A stretch of 64,000 nt of DNA from Allodiplogaster sudhausi (lineage: Eukaryota; Nematoda; Chromadorea; Rhabditida; Diplogasteridae): the NCBI GenBank assembly GCA_945643635.1, contig CALZFC010000133.1:318501-382500 (forward strand). Direction: 5' to 3'. Below are positions 11,375 to 20,390 of the stretch, piece after piece (position 1 is the stretch's first letter; every line of letters starts with the position of its first letter). Position numbers and translations under genes: made by a program. The notes under the pieces were generated by a model. That model was not told the DNA's origin. It worked only from the letters and a program-made list of their open reading frames with translations, and ran no database searches.

Positions 11375-12067
11375 GGCCGGAGGATGGAATAATTCGCGTA
11401 ATTTGGGATGCAAACGAGGGAAAATGCAGTTATTATATGTAGATATTATACTTCCTACATTCTCTTGCATGCCAAGTCACGTTTTCTACTGCTGTCCACA
11501 TAATACATATTCAGTTGAGATGCGGAAAAGTGCGAAAGACAAAGAGCCATGGAAAACAAAAGGCGCTATTTTCAAGTGCAAGCTTGAAGTTGCCTAATCA
11601 TTTTAAAAGCGATTTTTCAAGTGAAGCCTCCACTTTCGTCGTTGTTTCCACCCGTTGGACTTGGGTTCGCTTCCATTAACTCTCACTTTTAATATTTTTC
11701 CAATTCAAAGTCGGTTTATTCCCTAACTCCAATATTTTCATTTACACTGCATTCTTGTGAGGACGAAGCCGGATGCCGCGATTCCTTCTGAAAGCCCAAC
11801 AATTAATCCTCTTGCTCGCTTTTTTCACACAATCAATATATTCTTTTTTTATAAACCTAAGATGAAACAGTTTTTTTTTTGTAAATCAGGAGCTGCATTT
11901 CTAGGGTGTAGCTTTTATTTGACACATATCAAAACCAGCAATTTGCACAGGTACATAGTTCAAAATCGCATATTCTCAATATGAACTTTCTGTCGCATTC
12001 CGTGAATAGTTTAATTATACAATTATGAAATATCTGAATGCTCGATATGAACAGAAACTTGAGTAGA

Positions 12068-12390
12068 CATTTCATGTCCATTTTATTTGAACGCGGATCG
12101 GCAGGCAGCTCGAAAACAAAAAGATAAAATGATTCTCGCTCATTTCACCCGACTGCCCACTCGGTGCTCGGTTGGCTCCTCCGAGGCTCTTCTCCTTCTT
12201 TCTCCTCCCCTTTTCTCACTTCCCTCCTTCCCTCTTCTCCCATCGTCCAATTTCCCTCTTTCTCTACCTCGTTGCTTCTCAAGGCCCACCTCATCTTCTT
12301 TTGCAGACAAAAAATGCACAAAATTTCCTGGCTTTTTCGGTGTTAGGCTTAAAATAGGATATATTGTGTTATTACTCTACCAATTTTAAA
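12068..12390 (+). repeat. D block 1 (CT-rich dispersed family)
   Basis: The D block begins with TTTCATGTCCATTTTATTTGAA, passes through TGATTCTCGCTCATTTCACC and GCTCGGTTGGCTCC, and continues in a CT-rich stretch. About a dozen full or partial copies occur in the window. In this copy a frame ends CFSRPTSSSFADKKCTKFPG. Other copies have a hydrophobic run followed by ADEKC or EDEEC, which looks like a signal peptide cleavage region, so D may be the first exon of a decayed secreted family. Coding status is uncertain. Confidence 0.55.
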
Positions 12391-12830
12391 GTTTAGACTT
12401 TATCTTCTTCCTATCCGTGAGGACCTAAAAAATGTGCCACGAATCTTTCTCTCGCTCCTCTCTCTTTCTCTACGCTCCCCCTCTCCGTCTTACTCTCTCT
12501 GTCTCTCATTCTCTCTTTCTCTCGCTTCTATAACTATCTGGATATTCATCTCCTTGTTGAAGCCGTTAACATTCACCGATTAATACGAGAGCTGCTCTTG
12601 AAAGGATCCAATAAATAATAGCTGACGGAGTGGTTTGCTTTCACTCAAGGGCAGCCTTGCTCGCAACTCATTGATCCTGTTGTCCGCCATTTGCACTGTG
12701 TAAAAGAAAGGGGAAATAAGCACTTTCAAGTCACCACTAACAATAAAACGTAATGGCAAAATATGAAACGGAGTACAAGAAGAACAAAAAAAGTACAAGC
12801 AATCAGAGAATTTAAATAAGGATAAATCAA
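12391..12830. other. D-associated spacer with CT-rich stretch
   Basis: Contains an imperfect CT microsatellite (about 12,440-12,535) and a segment (about 12,570-12,700) that recurs near 43,630-43,740 and 56,340-56,460 (ACGAGAGCTGCTCT ... TTGTCCGCCATTTGCACTG). These follow D blocks and may be a second D exon or its remains. No intact frame is seen. Confidence 0.5.
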
Positions 12831-12835
12831 ATCAG

Positions 12836-12915
12836 TCCTCGTGAAATGGAGCCAGCACCAATTCTTGATTACTCCAGAGAATAAAGAGAGTATTTTGTAA
12901 CGCAATTGTGAAAAT
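12836..12915 (+). pseudogene. Remnant of family C last exon and 3' end
   Basis: The stretch CTCGTGAAATGGAGCCAGCACC ... CCAGAGAATAAAGAGAG resembles the end of family C exon 3 and its AATAAA region. The same remnant precedes B2, B4 and B5, and a polyadenylation-side fragment precedes B3, so it travelled with B genes during duplication. Confidence 0.5.
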
Positions 12916-13410
12916 GTGAGCTTTTCCCTTGCATTCTTAAAATTGCAATTACTGTAGAATGTCTTCTGTAGTTTGAAAGTCTAAAAACGTTGGATAAAAT
13001 AACTTGAATTTTTTTATATTTGCAACATTTAGAAATTCGATGCAAATTTTGAGTCGTCTTCTCAGTACTCATGATGTCATACTCTCGAACCAGGCAGCTG
13101 CCAACTTTTGGCATCCAAACTTGCAAAAACAGGTTTACCTAATTTTTCATTTATTAATTAATTATTTTACTAAAAAAATAATACATTTACATTTTGCGTA
13201 TCCGGTTGAAAACCCAAATTTTTCATCCCACTGCTGAAACGGAAGTTTGCATAATATCATAAAAGTAAAGAATTTCATGTATTCTCATATTGTTGTTGTC
13301 ATCTTATGCAAATTGTCTTTATTTTCCTGTATAAACGTGCAGTTTCCTCCTCTTCCCGATTCTGGAATTTAAAAAGTTCGTAATTGCTGCACTTCAAGTA
13401 CAACCTGACT

Positions 13411-13420
13411 GGTATAAAAG
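13411..13420 (+). promoter_or_regulatory. TATA box of family B copy B1
   Basis: GGTATAAAAG lies 284 bases upstream of the B1 start codon, inside a conserved block of about 330 bp (from about 13,090) that precedes each B gene. The same TATAAAAG is found at 44,570 (B4) and 57,572 (B5). B3 has TATAAAAC at 38,101, and B2 has a degenerate TTTAAAAG at about 31,938. Confidence 0.7.
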
Positions 13421-13694
13421 TCCATTTTCAACGTGATGCCTTCATTCTCCTCGTTGCTTCTCCTCTCCACCAGTTGGAAGTGGGTTCGCCTCCTCTCACT
13501 CTCACTTTTCATTCTTCCCCTCTCTTTCTCCAATACCCAGTCGGTCTAATCTCTAACTCCACTATTTTTCCCTGATTATTTACTCCACTCTTTTTCTGTG
13601 CTGCATCGCCAAACAATTTTTCCCGTAATTCCTCAGTACTTTAATAGGTAACTTTACCATTTTTTTTTTAAATTTCCAGGGAATCTCGAAGAGA

Positions 13695-15960
13695 ATGAAG
13701 CGGATGGCCCTCGCTGCCTTCGTCTTTTCCTGCCTCTTGGCGACCGCGGGTTTCTTATTATGAATAAATTTTCGAATATTTATTAATAAAACAATTTTAA
13801 CTAAAAGTCTCGGAGTTTTAATTGTAACCATTTCTTCTTTTCAGTCTGCTTCGATCCGATGGCCCCTGACGACCACTTCGAATCCGGAATGAGCAGCCTT
13901 GGACTTTCCAACGAGAGTATCGACGACCAGTCGTACACTGTACATTGGACTTTATTTAGATCTCATCTGAATCCCAGCTCTCTTTCCTGACGAGCGATTT
14001 TGCGTAGTTTAATAATTAGGCGCCTACCCCCGTTCACACAATCAGAATATCAAAAGCACGGCTTAAGACACCTCTCACACCTTACAGTGCACTTTTCTTC
14101 AGCATTTTTGTAAAGTTTAAAGCTCCCGTAAAAGCCTCTTTAATATTCAGGATGTCGAATACGTCATCAACCACACGCTCGGCGATCCGTTTGACAGCTG
14201 CCCCTTCGGCTTCGCACTCGCGGTCGCGCCCAGCCTGGAGCCATTCAAAGACGGCACGGATTTTGTGAACTTTGCGCTTGCATTGTTACTTTTGAGGAAA
14301 CTAAAACACGGTTTAATGGACAATTGAGAATACCATAAAATGTTGGCTTTCAACGGAACTGATTATGGCCTTTCTTTTCTTTCCAATACCAATCAACCGA
14401 ATACTCCGCTTGCAGTTGCTTGTGTAGTCGGAGCGAGACACGAGGCGGATGCGAGTGCTCCTTTGCTGAGGAATCGTCGCGAGACCACTTCGGCGATGAC
14501 TCTCGAATTCAACTGGCAAGTCACACGAGTCATTTATCGTGAAAATGAAAACGAAAAAAAAATTCGCCTTTCACCTTTAGGTATCTGAATGAGAAGCAAA
14601 TCGGCGCTGTCGACCTGAGCCTAGTTAAGCCGGGTACATTGGATTTCGAAAAAAATGACGTCCTTCGCCTTCCCTATCACCTGAAGTACCTCAAGGGAAA
14701 TCTCGAGATAGTCTTTTTCTCTGACAAGGCCGCCACCTGCTGCATGCGCCGTCGTCTCTCGAATCTCAATGAAACCTTCTTCCCTCGTTACCCTCTCATC
14801 GGAATGGGCCGACATTCGCTGAACATTAGTGGAAAAGTCACCAAGGATGTCCCATATGTGTTCTATCGGGGGTCAAAGTGTCCGAAGGGTTACGAACATG
14901 CGATCATCACGGACACGAAGGTTAGGATGCAAATTCGAAATTGGCACACTTTTTGGTAAATGTTGTAGACATTTAAACTTAATCCGCGAAATCGAAGCGA
15001 TAGAAAAAAAATTGTTACGAAATTTCGATTATTCCCTAACAGAAATTGCAAAAATTGGAATATTATATTAAAGGTGAAGGCATCGAAGTGTTCACCGGAG
15101 ACTGACGAGATTCTCTTCAGATTGCCCTGCCCTCTATTAGTACCCCACCTTTATTAGAACCCCCCCCCCTCCCCCTCTAATAGTACCCCCCCCCTCTGAT
15201 AATGAAATTGGAAAATAGAACCCCTCCTTCTAGTAGAACCCCCCCCCCCCTCCAATAGTACCCCCCCCCCCTAACAGTCAAATACCTCATCGATAGATGT
15301 ACTTCGAACGGATCCTGGAGGCATGGGTGCTCTTTCCAATGAACTGATGCCAAATTCATGAAATATCCGTTGTAAATCAGATATTCCAGCGATGATTCCA
15401 TTGAATTCGGGCTACGATTCTACTTTTTTTGGGAATAAAATGTTTTGACTAAACTTTTAGTGTCTCACATTGAAAAATAGTACCCGCCCCTCTAATAGAA
15501 CCCCTCCCTCTAATAGTGTCCCCCTCTCGCAAGGGTATTGCAAATAGTACCCCTCCCTCTAATAGAACCCTTCCCCCTAATAGTGCCCCCCTCTCGCAGG
15601 GGTATTGAAAAATAGCACCCCCGGGGGTACTAATAGAGAAAATACGGTAATTAACTATTCTCCATCTTTAACAGATCGTCGTGCCAGGGAACTCGAGTTG
15701 CTGGGTGGCAGCTGGCCGCAGTCGTGTGATCATCCCTTCGCAAGAGCCGACGAACATCGCTGCCATGCGAGGCGCCTTTGAGTGGAATCTCGACGGCAGC
15801 TCGACTATCCCATTGCGAAGGAGCTCTAGGCTGAGGATGAGCCCAACGTTGGCGAGCATACAGATACCAACGTCATCCTTTACGGTGGCGGCAAGTTGCG
15901 CGCCGCCGCCAACATTCGCCGTCGTAATCCGTGCTCCATGCATTTTCCACCGAAGGTGTG
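13695..15960 (+). pseudogene. Family B copy B1: six exons, frameshift and stop in last exon
   Basis: Exons are 13695-13749 (leader MKRMALAAFVFSCLLATA), 13845-13939 (VCFDPMAPDDHFESGMSSLG), 14151 to about 14264 (DVEYVINHTLGDPFDSCPFG), 14415-14515 (VVGARHEADASAPLL), 14581-14920 (first CCM motif, then FFPRYPLIGMGRHSLN and HAIITDTK) and 15675 to about 15957. Exons 1 and 2 have the same lengths as in family A, showing common descent. The exon 4 donor is GC (G|GCAAGT). The exon 3 donor is unclear. In exon 6 a frameshift follows LDGSS, a TAG replaces the Trp codon of ELWAE, and the second CCM has become CSM. A foldback element sits in intron 5. Secreted product of unknown function; now probably non-functional. 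Confidence 0.75.
15132..15638. mobile_element. C-rich foldback element in B1 intron 5
   Basis: The ends are a perfect 15-bp inverted repeat: CTCTATTAGTACCCC at 15132-15146 and its reverse complement at 15624-15638. Inside, variants of CTAATAGTACCCCC and CTAATAGAACCCC recur many times in two clusters (about 15,135-15,285 and 15,480-15,620) around a less repetitive core. No coding frame is seen. It lies between the exon ending ITDTK and the last exon of B1; the corresponding intron in B2 and B5 is short and lacks it. Confidence 0.6.
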
Positions 15961-17280
15961 CGAGTTTTTTTTCAGAAATGTTTACAATTAAAAAAACAAA
16001 CTTACAAGGCTTTATCCAGATCTCAGCTAAAATATTTTATGAATTATTATTTTGAAAAAGTATCATTAAAGTCAAAAATCTACAACTGTTTAGTAATCGT
16101 TCTGAATGACCGTCTCTCTTCCTTCTTTTTCCCGTCCAATTTTTATTTGAATGGAGAACATTTTCATGTTCTCCTGTCCTTTTTCCATCTCACATTGATT
16201 ACACTATATACTTCATTTTTGGAACCGAAGTGACACGTGAAGCGATTTTGCTACAGTGAGAGGAGAAAGAAAGAAAAGAATACTTTGAGGTCATCTGCGA
16301 AGCGGTTGCACCTATTGAGGATACACGACAACGTAAAGTTATTGCCTAAATATTATCATCATTGTTTGATAAGGAACGAGAAGTAAAAAAAAACATATTT
16401 GACTCTTTTCGGTGAAACTATTTAGGGAAAACTATCTTGGAGAGGTGAAGATGGTGAAATATACAATGAAGTGGTAATAATACAAACCCAATTCAGAAAT
16501 GGAAATAATAAAAACTTTTCATTTCAAATGGAAATGACCAGGGCGTTGACGGGGAAAGAATAATCCTATCACATAAATGCCAGAGCTTGATTTAGGACCA
16601 AAATTCGTGAGCGGTAAGGTAACTGAAAGAGAAGGCAAGCGTTGTTATATAGTTACTTAGTACATACACTTAAAAGGCAGCCAAAACTATACAATAACAG
16701 AAATTCATGAGCTGCTACAGAGGATAAAATATGCTTAAATGTGGTAAAATAGATACAAAAGAAGGAAGAAGTCTTCAGAATTAAGATGGCTACTGAAATG
16801 GAATGCTGTTAGTCCATTTCAGCAACGATGGATTAGTTGATCTGGAGCTGCAGGTTTAATGATGTACCTTTTGGTAGTTTTTGAAAAGATCGCACGCTAA
16901 AGCTGCTTCTTTTGCACTCTTCAGGTACATATAAATAATTCAGCAATTTGCACTCGCCGATTCAAAACCGCATGTTCTCAATATGTACTTTTGTCGCACT
17001 ATGTGAATTATTTAATTATAAAAAATACGAAGCATGAATCCCGACTTGAGGAAAGATTAGAGAAATCAATCATTTCATGTGCTTTGCTCGATCGCAGACG
17101 GTCGTTTAATCTTTTCGCATCAATTTTTTTTATCTCTTCAGCTTTCAAGACTTAGTTCGTCTGGCTTTTCTTTCAAGAATTAGCTTTTCAATCATACACT
17201 CTTTTAGACTTTTGTTATTCTCTTTTGGAGATTGCATTTTAAAAAAGGAGTAAAAAAATTGACATTATTTTTCAGGGTAG
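15961..17280. other. B1-C1 spacer: B 3' flank, F block and C upstream block
   Basis: The first part matches the 3' flank of B5 (about 60,260-60,700), but the polyadenylation signal found as AATAAAGG in other B copies reads GAATGGAG here. At about 16,766-16,880 there is a short F block (AGTCTTCAGAATTAAGATGG) also found at 23,033 and 27,200. From about 17,050 the conserved upstream block of family C begins (AATCATTTCACGTGC ... GATCGCAGACGGTC). No gene is seen. Confidence 0.6.
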
Positions 17281-17287
17281 AATAAGA

Positions 17288-17990
17288 ATGCGAGTTATCT
17301 GCGTCTTTTCTGTCCTGGCACTCCTGGCCGGCGGCATTTCTCCTCTTCTGCCAACGGCTGCCCCCTTCGAACTCGATGCTCTCTTCTGCCTTTCCTGTCC
17401 GGGTACCAAGGAGCAAGTGGCTACCGTCAAGTTGTTCGAGATCTGGTGGTGGAAAGGTCAAAAGTGTTGATTCGGAATACTTTATGCCCTGTTCCCTCCA
17501 TTTCAGTTGAATTTGATGGAATTAAATGGACATTAACTTTTACTTTTTAATACGCCTATTTTGATTCAGGCGAAGACCGATCGTTAGAGTTCGTTTGGGA
17601 AGGTCAAAAGCGTTTTTTTTTTCTCGAAAAATTTGCCCTGTTTCCAACATTTCAGTCATTGTTATTGAAGTCTGCTTTTTAATGAGTATGATTTGATTAA
17701 GGCAACTACAAGCAGCGTGCCACAGGCAACGTCACCATCAATGACCACAAAGTTACGAAAGTTTCATCCAATGGAGTTGTCACTTAGTTGCCGTTCTGTC
17801 CATTATGGAGTGAATCAAGAGTAAATGATTGGCATAATTTATTATTGATCTATTTATTATGTTTTATATATTGCTAAAGGTTACTACTGGCGGCAAGGAC
17901 TTCTACCTGAACATCACCCACAACTGCAACTGCAAAACCAATGCGACCACCATCTTCCTTCTGCCAACAAACCGAGAAAATGCTACGTAG
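17288..17990 (+). CDS. Family C copy C1: transthyretin-like secreted protein, C-terminally short
   Basis: Three exons (17288-17456, 17702-17778, 17880-17990) join in frame to 119 codons. The leader MRVICVFSVLALLAG is a clear signal peptide. The mature part has the spacing of nematode transthyretin-like proteins: LFCLSCPG near the start, a VKLFE strand, then VTINDHK, VSSNG, and DFYLNITHNCNC followed by IFLLP. The family is usually extracellular; its general biochemical role is unsettled. A TAG at 17988 falls about 16 codons before the C2 end, removing the region with the last two cysteines, so C1 may be a recent pseudogene. The acceptor before exon 3 (CTAAAG) lies upstream of the one used in C3 and C5, whose acceptor region is deleted here. 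A TTTTCAG acceptor a few bases before the ATG fits trans-splicing. AATAAA is near 18,037. Confidence 0.6.
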
Positions 17991-18279
17991 AACAGCTATT
18001 GCATTGACCTCTGCGCCCCGTCTAAGAGTCCAGAGAATAAACAACATTTTGTTACGCAATCAAGCTGTGAGCAATTCTCATGCATTCATTTATTTTCAAA
18101 TCCTCGTGAATATCTTCTCGTTCTTGAAAGTATGAAGATTTTGTAAAATTTCATGAATAATAAAAATGAAGATGAAGACATTGAGTCTCCTTAGTACTCG
18201 TTGTAATTTATAAAAATATATCTAGTTTATCTGGCTTGAATATTTAAGAGTTATACTTTCATCTCTTCTCTAATATTTG

Positions 18280-18430
18280 GCATCCAAACGTGCGAAAGGG
18301 AGAATTATTCATTAATTCAGATCTTTAAATTTCTTATTGCAATTTCCATATAATATTGGAGATCCAAATTTATTCACTCCATTTCCGAAATGTTAGTTTA
18401 CGTGATATCATGAAGGTGAAAGGTTTTATT
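18280..18430 (+). repeat. Solo copy of the B/D upstream block
   Basis: TTGGCATCCAAACGTGC followed by a degraded ATATCGG-like stretch and TTAGTTTACGTGATATCATGAAGG. This is the distal part of the block that precedes B genes, here without a B gene behind it. Other solo copies are near 24,120, 28,790, 34,540, 41,640, 46,260 and 54,110. Confidence 0.55.
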
Positions 18431-18469
18431 CACGATCCAAGGTTTATTATAGCTTATTGTTAATACTTG

Positions 18470-19172
18470 ATATTAACCTGACAAGATATTTCATGTCCAT
18501 ATTATTGGGTATTCGGAGGGCAGCACGCTCGAAAAAGAAAATAGAAAGTGATTCTCGATCATTTCACCCGACTGCCCGCTCGGTGCTCGGTTGGCTCCTC
18601 CGAGTCTCTTCTCCTTTTTTCTCTTCCTTCACCTCCCGATTTACCCCTTCCTTCCATAACTCTTTTCAGATTGTCCAATTTCTCTCCTTCTCTGCTTCGT
18701 TGATTCTCAAATGGCCGTGCTTGGTGCAATGCACAACATTTCCGGGCTTATTCAATGTAACGATTAAAATAAGAAATAATTGCTTAAAAGTAATGGATTG
18801 AGACTTTTTACAATATCAATTTTTATATTAATATTTAGTTTTCTCCCTACCTAACAGAAACTTCAACAACTGGAATTACTGCCCTGAATCTGCCTCTCTC
18901 TCTCCTTTAAGCAATGGAAAGAAATAAACTTGTTTTGTTCTTCCCTGGCCATTGTTCAGGCCTTTAGTCCAACATTCACCGAACAATACGAAAGCCCCAA
19001 TAAATTAAAGAAGACGGAGTGGTTTGCGAGCACTGAAGAAAGCCTTGCCATCAGTAGAAATGGTGAAAAATATGCTAATTTCTGCTATTTTGCACTAGGC
19101 AAATTTGCTCAACAGTACCTGCAAAATGTCCCTTTATTAGAGTTTGAAAAAGTCATGCAAGGTTGTCAGTAA
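18470..19172 (+). pseudogene. D block 2 with a possible second exon
   Basis: The D block (18,470-18,800) is followed at 18,959 by a stretch that opens after a TTGTTCAG acceptor and stays open to a stop at 19,172, beginning FSPTFTEQYESPNKLKKTEW and ending FEKVMQGCQ. Shortened and disrupted relatives of this second part follow other D blocks (for example 47,445-47,530). I do not recognise the product. Whether D was ever a gene is inferred only from the acceptor, the open frame and the hydrophobic leader in sister copies. Confidence 0.35.
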
Positions 19173-20130
19173 CAAGTTCGAAATTTAGTAAGATTGGAAT
19201 ATGCAAATTTATGTAAATTAAAACATTGTTAATTTATGCTCAAGGGCTAGGCCAAACAATTAATGCAAAATGCAAAAAAACGACAATGTGACCATGCTGA
19301 TTCCTCTCCCATCCTTCCTTATCCCTTGCACTCTCGGCTGACGCCCTCAAGTGCATTCCAATTATGCAATCACGCAAGAATTAACGTGCCAGTCTGCCAT
19401 GCTTCGCTCATTGTGAGCGGTTGTTCTTCCCTTTCCTCGCCCCATTCTTTGGTTGCCGTCAGGCAAATTGTTAAATAAAGCGTTCTTGCAACAGCTCCCA
19501 TTCCAATTCAAACCCGAACGACAGCGAAGAAGCCGGAGAGCTTCTTATTTATTTCTTTATTTATTCCTTTCATCGATAAATTGTTTATTTTTCATATATC
19601 ACCGAAAACTGCAGAGCAAAGGAAATTCATAGATACATTTTTTTTATCAAAGCATTGCTCGAGATTGTAAGAACGAGCGGATGCTAGAGTTGCCACATTT
19701 CTCAAGAAACCAGACAACGGCAGATAAAAGATTCGAGAAAAAGAAAGACGAGACGAAAGAGGTTGATACAAAAAATATTAAGTGTAAATATCCTCAAAAC
19801 TATTAAGGCCGAGAGCGCGGCCAAAGGCAAAAAACCATTAGATGAAAAGTGAGTGAACTGACAGCGACTGAACTGGTTTGATTCCACAGAAACATTATGA
19901 AATTACAAAAATAAAAAAGATTAGCACGTAGAAATTCTTTTTGAAAAAAGTGCAAGGTAAAGCGTGCTTTTATGTTTTAAGAAGATTGCACTTTCATTGT
20001 CCATTTATTGTTATTTTGTTTTCCATCGCTATTTCTATTTCGCACTTTTCCGCATCGAAACTGAAAATTATGTGGACAGCAGTAGAAAACGTGACTTGGC
20101 ATACGAGAGAATGTAGGAATTACAATATCT

Positions 20131-20139
20131 GCATATAAA
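20131..20139 (+). promoter_or_regulatory. Second, upstream TATA-like motif of A2
   Basis: CATATAAAA lies about 65 bases upstream of the main TATA box. If used, transcription would start near 20,160 and the transcript would include the short upstream frame at 20,214. Related motifs (GCATATAAA) occur at the same place in A4 and A6. Confidence 0.4.
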
Positions 20140-20195
20140 AAATGCACTTTCCCTTATTTGCATCAAAAATTACGCAAATTATTCCATCCTCCGGC

Positions 20196-20205
20196 CCTAT
20201 AAAAG
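20196..20205 (+). promoter_or_regulatory. TATA box of the intact family A gene A2
   Basis: CCTATAAAAG, 186-195 bases upstream of the start codon and identical in A1, A3, A4, A6 and the X copies. With usual TATA spacing, transcription would begin near 20,225, leaving an untranslated stretch or outron up to the TTTCAG acceptor at 20,385. Confidence 0.75.
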
Positions 20206-20213
20206 ACGACCCA

Positions 20214-20309
20214 ATGGTGTCCACAATCATTGTGCTTCTCTGGTTCTTCTCCGGCTCTTCACTCATCGCTTCTGCTTATCGCCAACGCTTCTCGGATCTC
20301 CAGCCGCTG
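20214..20309 (+). other. Conserved short hydrophobic upstream frame of family A
   Basis: An ATG-led frame begins MVSTIIVLLWFFSGSSLIAS and reads like a signal peptide. It reaches a GTTTCT donor after 32 codons. Joined to the acceptor just before the main ATG, it would meet TAA at once, two bases before that ATG. It is open in all family A promoter copies with a few substitutions. It may be an upstream frame, a tiny peptide gene, or untranscribed sequence if the nearer TATA box is used. Confidence 0.35.
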
Positions 20310-20390
20310 GTTTCTTACTGCAATTTGTTACTAATATTGCTCACATATTGTTCGTGAAAAAAATCAAACTTGTGTTTTCTTTCAGTAAAC

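Noticed and set aside
12087..12389. D-block frames starting MILAHFTRLP as real start exons
   Set aside because: The N-terminal part varies in frame between copies and is driven by CT-rich sequence; only the later hydrophobic part is consistent, so no CDS is called.
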